From: Desulfobulbaceae bacterium
GTDB taxonomy: Bacteria > Desulfobacterota > Desulfobulbia > Desulfobulbales > Desulfocapsaceae
Direction of reading: 5' to 3'
Length of the DNA stretch: 40,592 bases
Assembly: GCA_019163335.1 (NCBI GenBank)
Contig: JAFLKM010000034.1
Coordinates: 1-40,592 of the forward strand
A program made the position numbers and the translations under genes. Shown here piece after piece: positions 10,036 through 17,015 of the stretch. The notes beneath the pieces were generated by a model that did no database searches, was not told the DNA's origin, and saw nothing but the letters and a program-made list of their open reading frames with translations. How positions within the stretch are numbered: position 1 is the first letter of the stretch; every line of letters begins with the position of its first letter.

Positions 10036-10370
10036 CTGGTTTGCCCCATTCAATAGAATCAAAGCCCATCTCAACGAAATGAAACCGCATCTTTGAGTAC
10101 TGTAAACTGCCAAGCTGCCCTGTAGGGCTATGCCTTAAAGCGCTTGGCATCTTCGCCTGCGAACTTAATAGAAAGCCTGTATCTGTCAAGTAGTTTTACG
10201 ATTTTTGCCGTCAAACCCAGGTTTTGTTTCTTTTTATTTCAACGGCCCAATGCGACGGGGATCTTGCCCTGAGAGGCAACTTCCCATTTCAACATCAATT
10301 TTTTACCAGAATTCACCTGATTCCATTGGTTTCTGTTTGGGCCACTTGGCGTGACTTCGAACGCTATCCT
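10036..10370. other. Intergenic leader of the V4R-DGC operon
   Basis: 335 bp without a gene on either strand. It holds a possible sigma-70 promoter and a hairpin-rich leader, including TGCCAAGC/GCTTGGCA arms around 10109-10149 that enclose GCCC-TGTA-GGGC. I compared it with c-di-GMP (GEMM) riboswitch landmarks and saw no match. A long plus-strand frame beginning here (10224) is only the shadow of the AICAR transformylase gene. Confidence 0.5.
10162..10189 (-). promoter_or_regulatory. Possible sigma-70 promoter for the V4R-DGC operon
   Basis: On the minus strand, a perfect TTGACA (10189-10184) is followed after 16 bases by TAAGTT (10167-10162). The -10 is a weak match. It would give a leader of about 120 nt before the V4R start. 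Confidence 0.4.
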
Positions 10371-11660
10371 TTAATGTTTAAACGACCGCTGACCGGTGAA
10401 CATCATCGCCACCTTGGGATCGGCCTCGTTGCAGGCCTGGATGGTTTCGAAGTCACGCATGGAGCCGCCGGCCTGGAGGATGGCGGTAACCCCCTGCTGA
10501 ATACCGACATCGGCGCCGTCGCGGAAGGGGAAGAAGGCGTCCGAGATCATTACGGAGCCCGGGATTCCGGCCCGATCCTCTTTGGTCTTGGCGTCGATTG
10601 CTTCCAGATCGGCCTTGTCCCGTTTGCCTTGGGCAATCTGGAGGGCAAGATCAGCGTAGGGGATTTTGTACTGGTCAAAGCAGAGGATGTCGGCGTATTT
10701 GATGTAGGCCTTGTGCACCGCTATCTCGGCCACACCGACGCGGTCCTGTTCGCCGGTGCCGATGCCCACGGTGCAGCCGTCCTTGACATAGAGCACCGAG
10801 TTGGAGGTGACGCCATGCTCCACGGCCCAGCCGAAGATCATGTCGTCAATTTCCTGTTGGTTCGGGGCGCGGTCGCAGGTGAAGGTCTCGCCCTTCCAGG
10901 TGGCGGTGGCAGCTTTGAGGTCGGCGGCCGAACGGATGGAGTTGACCGCCGACTGCTGGGCGATGATGCCGCCGTCGATCAGGCTCTTGAAATCCACGTA
11001 ACGGAATTTTTCAAACTCGGCCAGGCGGTCGATGCGGTTGATCTGGATAACCCGCAGGTTCTTGCTTTTTTTCAGAATTTCGAGGCTGCCCTCTTCAAAG
11101 GAGGGGGCGCAGACGACCTCCAGATAGTTCTGGGAAAGCAGGGTGGCTGTTTCTGTGTCGCAGGCCCGGCTCATGATGACGGCTCCACCGAAGGCGGCAA
11201 TGCGGTCGCAGCGGTTGGCACGGTCAAAGGCATGGGCCAGGGTCTCTCCATAGGCGGCGCCGCAGGGGTTATTATGCTTGAGGATGACTGCGGCCGGGCG
11301 GTCCATCAGGTACTTGAGGATGTTGAGGCCGTTGTCGATGTCGGTGAGATTGATCTTGCCCGGATGCTTGCCTACCTGGAGCATATCTTCCACTCTGATC
11401 CCTGAAACCAGGCCGTTGCCGGGTGCAATAAAGGTGCATTCGCCCAGCGTCAGATTGCCGTTGACCAGTTCATAGAGGGCGGCCTCCTGATCCGGGTTCT
11501 CGCCATAGCGCACCCCGCGCTCATCGATGGAGCCGTCCTCCTGCTTGATACCCCAGGTGCGCTTGCGATAGACCAGTTTCTGGTCGCCGAAGGTGATGGT
11601 CATGTCCATGGGGAAATGATCACCCAGGATGGTTGAGTACATTTTCTTGAGATTGCTCAT
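10371..11660 (-). CDS. purH: Stand-alone AICAR formyltransferase (PurH C-terminal-type)
   Basis: Predicted to transfer a formyl group from 10-formyl-tetrahydrofolate to AICAR, the penultimate step of IMP synthesis. The 429 residues correspond to the transformylase domain of PurH. The catalytic Lys-His pair is in LKHNNPCG (K128, H129). GVRYGENPDQEA (49-60) and GIGTGEQDRVGVAE are further family landmarks. The N-terminal MGS-like IMP cyclohydrolase domain (about 200 residues in bifunctional PurH) is absent. IMP ring closure must therefore be done by another protein, if the pathway is complete. GGAG lies 7 bases before the ATG. It follows thiSGH on the same strand after 112 bp. I saw no ZTP riboswitch upstream. 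Confidence 0.88.
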   Translation of the reverse strand: MSNLKKMYSTILGDHFPMDMTITFGDQKLVYRKRTWGIKQEDGSIDERGVRYGENPDQEAALYELVNGNLTLGECTFIAPGNGLVSGIRVEDMLQVGKHPGKINLTDIDNGLNILKYLMDRPAAVILKHNNPCGAAYGETLAHAFDRANRCDRIAAFGGAVIMSRACDTETATLLSQNYLEVVCAPSFEEGSLEILKKSKNLRVIQINRIDRLAEFEKFRYVDFKSLIDGGIIAQQSAVNSIRSAADLKAATATWKGETFTCDRAPNQQEIDDMIFGWAVEHGVTSNSVLYVKDGCTVGIGTGEQDRVGVAEIAVHKAYIKYADILCFDQYKIPYADLALQIAQGKRDKADLEAIDAKTKEDRAGIPGSVMISDAFFPFRDGADVGIQQGVTAILQAGGSMRDFETIQACNEADPKVAMMFTGQRSFKH

Positions 11661-11772
11661 GATGGCTCCACGTTGTTGAAATTATCAATTATGAAATGAG
11701 TCGCAGCCACTTGAGAGCTGACGGAGCAAAGGGTTGTTCCATGCCACCCTCAAGTGTCTTTGTTTTTTTAAT

Positions 11773-12888
11773 TTATTTCCCTGCCTGAAAGGCGCTGTCC
11801 CAATCCTTGCTCACCGGATCAAATCCCTTGGCGATAATGGCCTGGGTAACCTCTTCCACGGTGCGCTCGTCGCCGACGCTGAATTGTTGGCCGTCGGTCA
11901 TTTCCGGGTTGGAATATCCACCTGGGGCGGTGCAGGAGCCAGCCGAATAGCGTGTGGGGCCAAGGCCCAGCATGCCGTCGCGGTAGCGAGCCTCTTCGCG
12001 GGTGGAGAGGTAGAGTCCCACGTCCGGATCAAAAATCCGCAAGGCAAAGATGAGCTGGCTCAGATTTTTTTCCGAGACTGGAACCAGTGGCTCAAATGCC
12101 CCGGCAGCCGGACGCAGGCGCGGAAAAGAAACGGTAAAGGCGGTACTCCAGAAATTCTTGCGCAGCCAGGCGAGATGCAGGCCGATGGCCAGGCCTTCCG
12201 CCCGCCAGTCATGCAGTCCGAGCAGGGCCCCAATGCCTACCTCGCGCATTCCGGCGGCGGCGGCCCGGGCCGGGGTCTCCAGCCGGTAATGGTAATCGGT
12301 TTTTTTCCCTGAGAGATGGACCTGCTGGTACAACTCCGGATCGTAGGTTTCCTGATAGACTGCCACAGCGGTGATCCCGGCCGCAAACAGCCGGGCGTAG
12401 TCGGTGGTGGACAGGGGCTGCACCTCGATGGAAACGGCGGCGAATTTGTCGCGCAACCGGAGGGCAATGGTCTCCAGATACTCCACCCCGACCACGTTTT
12501 CCGCCTCCCCCGAGACCAGCAGAATATGCTGGAACCCTCGGCTGTGAAGGATTTCGGCCTCGGCCTCGGCCTCGTCAAAGCTTAAGACACGGCGGGCTAT
12601 ACGGTTGTTGGCGGCAAACCCGCAATAGGCACAGCGGTTGGTGCAGAAATTGGAGAGATAGATGGGGGCGTAGAGCTGGGTGGTTCTGCCAAAACGCTGG
12701 GCGGTGATGCGGGCCGAGCGGCGGGCCATCTCCGGCAGAAAGGATTCGGCGGCAGGCGAGATCAGAGCTGCCAGATCATGAATGTCGGGAGTCCTGGCTG
12801 CAAGAGCCTGCTCCACATCCCGACTGGTGGGGCTTTGGACGGTTTGGGCAAGTGTCTGGAAATCAGGAAGAGTAAATAAGGGGTTCAT
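11773..12888 (-). CDS. thiH: 2-iminoacetate synthase ThiH
   Basis: This radical SAM enzyme cleaves tyrosine to dehydroglycine and p-cresol, supplying the glycine-derived part of the thiamine thiazole under anaerobic conditions. It has 371 residues from the ATG at 12888. The [4Fe-4S] ligands are C82, C86 and C89 in [11 protein letters not shown]. The SAM-binding region follows (ILLVSGEAE). The C-terminal [16 protein letters not shown] is characteristic of ThiH. The start overlaps the thiG stop by 4 bases (ATGA). Upstream in-frame codons are ignored because they lie inside thiG. The enzyme choice (ThiH and not the oxidase ThiO) fits an anaerobe. Confidence 0.95.
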   Translation of the reverse strand: MNPLFTLPDFQTLAQTVQSPTSRDVEQALAARTPDIHDLAALISPAAESFLPEMARRSARITAQRFGRTTQLYAPIYLSNFCTNRCAYCGFAANNRIARRVLSFDEAEAEAEILHSRGFQHILLVSGEAENVVGVEYLETIALRLRDKFAAVSIEVQPLSTTDYARLFAAGITAVAVYQETYDPELYQQVHLSGKKTDYHYRLETPARAAAAGMREVGIGALLGLHDWRAEGLAIGLHLAWLRKNFWSTAFTVSFPRLRPAAGAFEPLVPVSEKNLSQLIFALRIFDPDVGLYLSTREEARYRDGMLGLGPTRYSAGSCTAPGGYSNPEMTDGQQFSVGDERTVEEVTQAIIAKGFDPVSKDWDSAFQAGK

Positions 12889-13679
12889 GCCAGAAATCCA
12901 AGATCCGCGGCAAGGGTGCCTTTCACAGGGGATGAGGCATGGGCCTGTTTGCTTCGGCACCCCATGCCTGCGGTAAAGGCGGTGCGCCCGGCTTCCACCG
13001 CCTGGGCAAAGGCGCGGGCCATGGCCACGGGATCACCGGCCACCGAGATGGCGGTGTTGACCAGTACGGCATCGGCCCCCAACTCCATGGCGAGGGCGGC
13101 GTGCGAGGGAGCGCCGATGCCGGCGTCCACTACCACCGGAACTCGAGCCTGGTTAATGATGATCTCGATCTGAAAGACGGTGAGGATGCCTTGATTGGTG
13201 CCGATGGGGGCACCCAGGGGCATGACCGCCGCCGCTCCAGCGTCCTGCAGGCGCAGGGCGAGGATGGGGTCGGCGTTCATGTAGGGCAGAACGATGAAGC
13301 CGTCCCGCACCAGTATCTCCGTGGCCTTCAGGGTCTCAATCGGGTCCGGGAGCAGGGTGCGCGGGTCAGGGGTCACTTCCAGTTTCAGCCAGCTTGAGCC
13401 GGAAGCAGCCCGTGCCAGATGGGCCAGACGAATGGCCTCTTCTGCGGTGCGGGCGCCGGAAGTGTTGGGCAGAAAGAGGCAGCGGTCCCGGTCAAGGGCG
13501 CTCATGATGTCATCTTCCGGGTTGTCCAGATCAACGCGGCGCAGGGCCACCGTCACCATTTCGGTGGCGGAGGCGGCAATGGCCTCTTTCATCACCGCCG
13601 AGGAAGAAAATTTTCCCGTGCCGAGAAAGAGCCGGGAATGGAAGGTGTGTCCAGCAATAACGAGTGGGTCAGTCAGCAT
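12885..13679 (-). CDS. thiG: Thiazole synthase ThiG
   Basis: ThiG condenses deoxyxylulose 5-phosphate, dehydroglycine and ThiS thiocarboxylate sulfur into the thiazole phosphate of thiamine. It is a 264-residue TIM-barrel protein. The N-terminal [12 protein letters not shown] and the Schiff-base lysine K99 in WLKLEVTPD are present. The phosphate-binding segments [16 protein letters not shown] and [13 protein letters not shown] follow. It lies one base after thiS and overlaps thiH. The 3' end has about ten residues beyond the usual end ([17 protein letters not shown]). Confidence 0.96.
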   Translation of the reverse strand: MLTDPLVIAGHTFHSRLFLGTGKFSSSAVMKEAIAASATEMVTVALRRVDLDNPEDDIMSALDRDRCLFLPNTSGARTAEEAIRLAHLARAASGSSWLKLEVTPDPRTLLPDPIETLKATEILVRDGFIVLPYMNADPILALRLQDAGAAAVMPLGAPIGTNQGILTVFQIEIIINQARVPVVVDAGIGAPSHAALAMELGADAVLVNTAISVAGDPVAMARAFAQAVEAGRTAFTAGMGCRSKQAHASSPVKGTLAADLGFLA

Positions 13680-13680
13680 C

Positions 13681-13881
13681 TCAGCCGCCTCCTACAAAAC
13701 GGATGATTTCCACCTGGTCATTGTCTTGAAGCAAAACGGTCGCATAGCTGTCCGGCTGAAGAATGGCGCGGTTGAGTTCGATTACCACGGACGCGGAGGG
13801 AACACCCAGCTCCTCCAGGAGGCCGGTCACGGTCATGGCCTCGCTGATGGTTCTGGTGCTGCCATTGAGTCGAATCTGCAT
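13681..13881 (-). CDS. thiS: Sulfur carrier protein ThiS
   Basis: A 66-residue ubiquitin-like sulfur carrier. The chain ends IIRFVGGG, giving the C-terminal Gly-Gly that is adenylated and thiocarboxylated before sulfur is passed to ThiG. It lies immediately upstream of thiG (TGAGATG junction). ThiF, the adenylating enzyme, is not in the window, so an E1-like protein must be encoded elsewhere. The ribosome binding site is poor (no clear purine-rich core before the ATG), and no TPP riboswitch landmarks are visible upstream. Confidence 0.9.
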   Translation of the reverse strand: MQIRLNGSTRTISEAMTVTGLLEELGVPSASVVIELNRAILQPDSYATVLLQDNDQVEIIRFVGGG

Positions 13882-14373
13882 AAAAACAATGATGACGGAA
13901 AAGAAAGGGTAACCAGTAAATCGCCATGCGGGTTGTGTCGGATGGCAGACGCTGTGTTCAAGAATTTCAAAAACGGTATCTTAATCTGAGAACAATAACT
14001 TGCCAATAGTGATTTGCGCCGGTCGTGCCTTTTCGCCACTAATCTGAATTCCCCGGATCCGGTGAAGTGGTGCCGGTTTGTGAGACAGGTGATCCTCAGA
14101 TGAAACAGGATTAGAGCTTTCTAACGAGCTGACATATTGATTTTCCTCTTCCAACGAAAACATTCATCACTTGACAAACAGACCCCAAATGAGGCTTATT
14201 CAAAGAAACTTGAACAATAGAAAAAATGCTGCCAGAGGCCGGTAATTATTAAAAAAACAGGGTCATTGCTTATTTCAATAGTTCATGTTGTCTTGCACGT
14301 CCAGAGCAGCTCTCAATCAGGTATTCGTGAGCTTAATATTAAATGCTCCAATTACAATTAGAACCCGCAAGTC
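13882..14373. other. Divergent intergenic region, thiS / NtrC-type regulator
   Basis: 492 bp separating thiS (minus) from the sigma-54 activator (plus). On the minus strand, AGGCACGACCGGCGCA (14030-14015) has the GG-n10-GC spacing and GGCACG core of a sigma-54 promoter but lacks TT before the final GC; it could drive thiSGH. On the plus strand, TTGACA (14171-14176) is a possible -35 without a good -10. A 60-codon minus-strand frame (14163-13981) has no ribosome binding site and is not called. The regulator start at 14374 has only a weak ribosome binding site. Confidence 0.5.
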
Positions 14374-15711
14374 ATGAAACATGATTTCACCATACTCGCC
14401 ATTGATGATGATCCTGCCTTGTTACGTTCTCTTAAACGGGTTCTTTTTTCTGAGCCATACCGTTTGATCACAACCACTGATCCTAAAAAAGCATTTCTTC
14501 TGTTGGAACAAGAGAAGATCGGGCTGGTCTTACTTGATTTGAAGATCCCGGGGTATGACGGTATGACGATCCTGCACGATATCACGAGTCTTTATCCAGA
14601 CGTCACGATCATTATGTTGACAGGACATGGCGGTGTGCGGGAGGCCGTTGAAGCAATAAAAATAGGGGCGGCGGACTTCCTTGAAAAACCCTGTCCTCCC
14701 GAGGTGCTCTGCCAACGACTGGCTATTTACCATATCATTTGGCAGGAACAACAGGAGCGCAGAGAAAAAGGAAAGAAGATTTTCAGCTACCCTGGGTTTA
14801 TTGGAGAATCTTCGGTTATAGAGGAGTTGAAGTCTCTCATTGTACGGGTCGCAGCCTCTGATGCAACTGTCCTGATTCAGGGAGAATCCGGAACCGGCAA
14901 GGAGTTGGTGGCGCGAGCCGTACACTATCATAGTGTCAGGAAATCAGGGCCGTTTGTTCCGGTTGACTGTGCGGCTATCAGTGAAAATATCCTCGAAAGT
15001 GAGTTCTTTGGCCATGAAAGAGGGGCCTTTACCGGTGCGGACACAGCAACCAAAGGGTTGATTCGGTCCGCTGAAGGAGGGACCCTTTTTCTTGATGAAA
15101 TTGGCGAGCTTACAACACCCATGCAGGCAAAGCTGTTGCGTACTTTGCAAGAGCGTGAAGTACGGCCTGTGGGAAGTGCAAAAAATTATCCTGTCAATAT
15201 ACGGGTCCTTGCCGCCACCAATCGAAGCCTTGCCCAGGAAACAGCTCAGGGGTGCTTTCGTAGCGATCTCTTTTATCGACTCTCTGCCATCTCTCTTGAT
15301 TTGCCACCTCTCCGTGACCGTGGCGATGATATTTCTCTTCAGGCCAGGTATTTTATTGCCCGTTTTAGCGAAGGCAGATCGCTTGGCATCAGCCAGGAGG
15401 CCTTGGAACTGCTGCATCATTACAGTTGGCCTGGTAATGTTCGAGAACTGGAGAATGTTATACGCAGAGCAGTTGCCCTGACGGAACAGGAGATTATTGG
15501 TGTTGCTGATCTGCCCGCTACCATCGTCATGAACCGTGCCGCTGTTGACGATTTCAAGACGGACAAGGATTCACTCAATGCTTATGAACGGGTGGCCTTT
15601 GAAAAGGCCTTGAAAAAGACAGGCAACAATAAAAGACAGGCTGCCGCTCTTCTTGGTATCAGCGAAGCCACTCTCTATCGTAAACTGAAACAGTTTAATC
15701 TCTCATATTGA
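14374..15711 (+). CDS. NtrC-family sigma-54-dependent response regulator
   Basis: A 445-residue bacterial enhancer-binding protein. The receiver domain covers 1-120 with phosphoacceptor D55 (LLDLKIPGYDG) and K105. The AAA+ domain spans about 145-380, with Walker A GESGTGKE (170-177), the sigma-54-contacting GAFTGA loop (217-222) and Walker B LFLDEI (D241-E242). A Fis-type helix-turn-helix ends the protein (about 400-440, RQAAALLGISEATLYRKLK). All features needed to activate sigma-54 polymerase are intact. Its stop codon lies inside the first of two 17-bp dyads, and a near-perfect sigma-54 promoter follows, so it very probably controls the downstream operon. The cognate kinase is likely one of the two histidine kinases of that operon. 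Confidence 0.95.
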   Translation: MKHDFTILAIDDDPALLRSLKRVLFSEPYRLITTTDPKKAFLLLEQEKIGLVLLDLKIPGYDGMTILHDITSLYPDVTIIMLTGHGGVREAVEAIKIGAADFLEKPCPPEVLCQRLAIYHIIWQEQQERREKGKKIFSYPGFIGESSVIEELKSLIVRVAASDATVLIQGESGTGKELVARAVHYHSVRKSGPFVPVDCAAISENILESEFFGHERGAFTGADTATKGLIRSAEGGTLFLDEIGELTTPMQAKLLRTLQEREVRPVGSAKNYPVNIRVLAATNRSLAQETAQGCFRSDLFYRLSAISLDLPPLRDRGDDISLQARYFIARFSEGRSLGISQEALELLHHYSWPGNVRELENVIRRAVALTEQEIIGVADLPATIVMNRAAVDDFKTDKDSLNAYERVAFEKALKKTGNNKRQAAALLGISEATLYRKLKQFNLSY

Positions 15712-15749
15712 GAGACGGTTGTCTGTCCCGTGTCTCTCAATATGAGAGA
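15699..15749. promoter_or_regulatory. Paired 17-bp dyads: candidate enhancer (UAS) for the NtrC-type regulator
   Basis: Two copies of a dyad, TCTCTCATATTGAGAGA (15699-15715) and TCTCTCAATATGAGAGA (15733-15749). Each has perfect 7-bp arms around a 3-bp centre, and the two are inverted relative to each other. Centres are 34 bp apart, close to three helical turns, so two dimers could bind on one face. They lie about 185-215 bp upstream of the predicted transcription start, a normal distance for enhancer-binding proteins. A structure using the full 18-bp inverted arms could also form an RNA hairpin after the regulator gene, but no T-run follows. Confidence 0.8.
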
Positions 15750-16069
15750 CATCACGGGATGGTTTGTCATACTCCCCCTTTCTTTTTGTCGATTCTGATA
15801 ATCTGTGTTTATTTCACCCGTAATTATTCTTTATTGTTTCAAGTTGTTAAAGAAAACGTCTCAAGATATTCAGCTTTTTATTTGTTAAACTATGTTCAGG
15901 CACGGGCATTGCTTAATGTTACTGAGTACCAGGCCAGAACCATAGGGCCATACAGTTGGGGTGTGGATACCGGTATTCTGGTTTCTTGTTTCGTCCAGAC
16001 GGACTTTGAACCTGAAATAATGACAATAAACACACAACAAAATTCAATGAACAGAAAGGAGAATCGATT
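15712..16069. other. Regulatory intergenic region of the signalling operon
   Basis: 358 bp between the sigma-54 activator and the solute-binding protein. It contains the second dyad, an AT-rich stretch (about 15770-15895) with no clear IHF consensus, the sigma-54 promoter at 15898-15913 and a leader of about 145 nt. An open frame across it (15708-16073) overlaps all these elements and is not considered a gene. Confidence 0.7.
15898..15913 (+). promoter_or_regulatory. Sigma-54 (-24/-12) promoter
   Basis: AGGCACGGGCATTGCT matches the consensus TGGCACG-n4-TTGCW at all positions but the first, with correct GG-n10-GC spacing. Predicted start of transcription is near 15924, giving a leader of about 145 nt before the solute-binding protein gene. 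Ten fixed positions matched in a 40-kb window make a chance hit unlikely. Confidence 0.85.
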
Positions 16070-16951
16070 ATGAAGAGTAAATTTGCTGCGCTGCTTTTCT
16101 TTGTTTTTGCCAGTGCCTGCATGATAGGGCATGCGGCCGCACGTGATCTTGCAGATATCAAGAAGGCCGGGGTGTTGCGGCATCTTGGCGTCCCTTACGC
16201 CAATTTTGTTACCGGTGACGGTCAGGGCCTGGATGTGGAGGTTATGCAGCTTTTTGCCAAAGAAATTGGAGTAAAGTATCTGTATGTCAAGACCAGCTGG
16301 AAAGATGTCATTCCAGATCTGACCGGCAAACAGGTAGAATCTGATGGAGACAATGTCAAAATTACAGGCGAGGCCCCGATTCGAGGTGATGTTATTGCCA
16401 ACGGCTTGACCATCCTTCCCTGGCGGCAGAAGGTACTTGATTTTTCCGCCCCGACTTTCCCGACTCAGGTTTGGTTGGTCGCCGGACCCCAGTCGTCTAT
16501 AAAGCCCATCGTACCCAGCGGCTCAATTGATGGGGACATTGCGGCAATGAAGAGGTCTTTGGCGGGAAAGAAAATACTTGGCAAAAACAAAACCTGCCTG
16601 GATCCTAAACTCTACTTTCTTGAGGATGCAAACGCTGTTACCAGTCTATTTGAAGGTGATTTGAACGAACTGGCTCCTGCTGTTATCAGTGGAGTGGCGG
16701 ATGCAACCCTGCTAGATGTTCCCGATGCCCTGGTGGCCCTTGATAAGTGGCCTGATCAGATAAAAATATTGGGACCGATTTCAAGGCAGCAGGAGATGGC
16801 CGTCGCCTTTTCCAAGGATATGCCGGAATTACGCCAGGCTTTTGCTGTTTTTTTGAAAAAGATATGGCAGGATGGGACCTATACCGCCATGGTAACGAAA
16901 TATTATCCGGATGTTTTTGGCTACTATCCTGATTTTTTCACTCTCAAATAA
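16070..16951 (+). CDS. Periplasmic solute-binding protein (family 3-like), probable sensor input
   Basis: A 293-residue exported protein of the amino-acid-type (SBP_bac_3) fold. A signal peptide is clear (MKSKFAALLFFVF...HAAA, cleavage near residue 24). Family features include LRHLGVPYANFVTGDGQGLD, the DVEVMQLFAKEIGV segment and ANGLTILPWRQKVLDFSAP. The central part, where the ligand would bind, is less standard (PSGSIDGDIAAMKRSL). The ribosome binding site AAAGGAGA is strong. No ABC permease or ATPase is present. The next gene is a membrane histidine kinase, so this protein probably presents a ligand to a kinase and does not feed a transporter. The ligand is unknown. Confidence 0.85.
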   Translation: MKSKFAALLFFVFASACMIGHAAARDLADIKKAGVLRHLGVPYANFVTGDGQGLDVEVMQLFAKEIGVKYLYVKTSWKDVIPDLTGKQVESDGDNVKITGEAPIRGDVIANGLTILPWRQKVLDFSAPTFPTQVWLVAGPQSSIKPIVPSGSIDGDIAAMKRSLAGKKILGKNKTCLDPKLYFLEDANAVTSLFEGDLNELAPAVISGVADATLLDVPDALVALDKWPDQIKILGPISRQQEMAVAFSKDMPELRQAFAVFLKKIWQDGTYTAMVTKYYPDVFGYYPDFFTLK

Positions 16952-17015
16952 GAAGAAACGGCTCCACGCTGACAGGTGTTGGTCTGGAGCTGCCCACAAA
17001 AAAGAATCGGTGATA

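Noticed and set aside
10036-10370. A c-di-GMP (GEMM) riboswitch before the V4R-DGC operon
   Set aside because: The leader is hairpin-rich, but the conserved GEMM blocks were not found by eye.
10224-11405. A 393-codon plus-strand open frame
   Set aside because: It lies opposite the AICAR transformylase, has a Gly/Val-rich antisense-like composition and no family similarity. The minus strand carries clear catalytic motifs.
11661-11772. A ZTP riboswitch upstream of the AICAR transformylase gene
   Set aside because: The family is often controlled this way, but the conserved CCGCCUGGGC-type block is absent. Only CACTTGAG/CTCAAGTG arms are seen.
13981-14163. A 60-codon minus-strand frame upstream of thiS
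   Set aside because: No ribosome binding site, no family features and no supporting context.
15699-15749. The 18-bp inverted repeat as a simple terminator of the activator gene
   Set aside because: No T-run follows, each arm is itself a dyad, and a sigma-54 promoter lies downstream. An enhancer fits better, although a hairpin role is not excluded.
15708-16073. A 121-codon frame between the activator and the binding protein
   Set aside because: It covers both the second dyad and the sigma-54 promoter, has no ribosome binding site and no recognisable domain.
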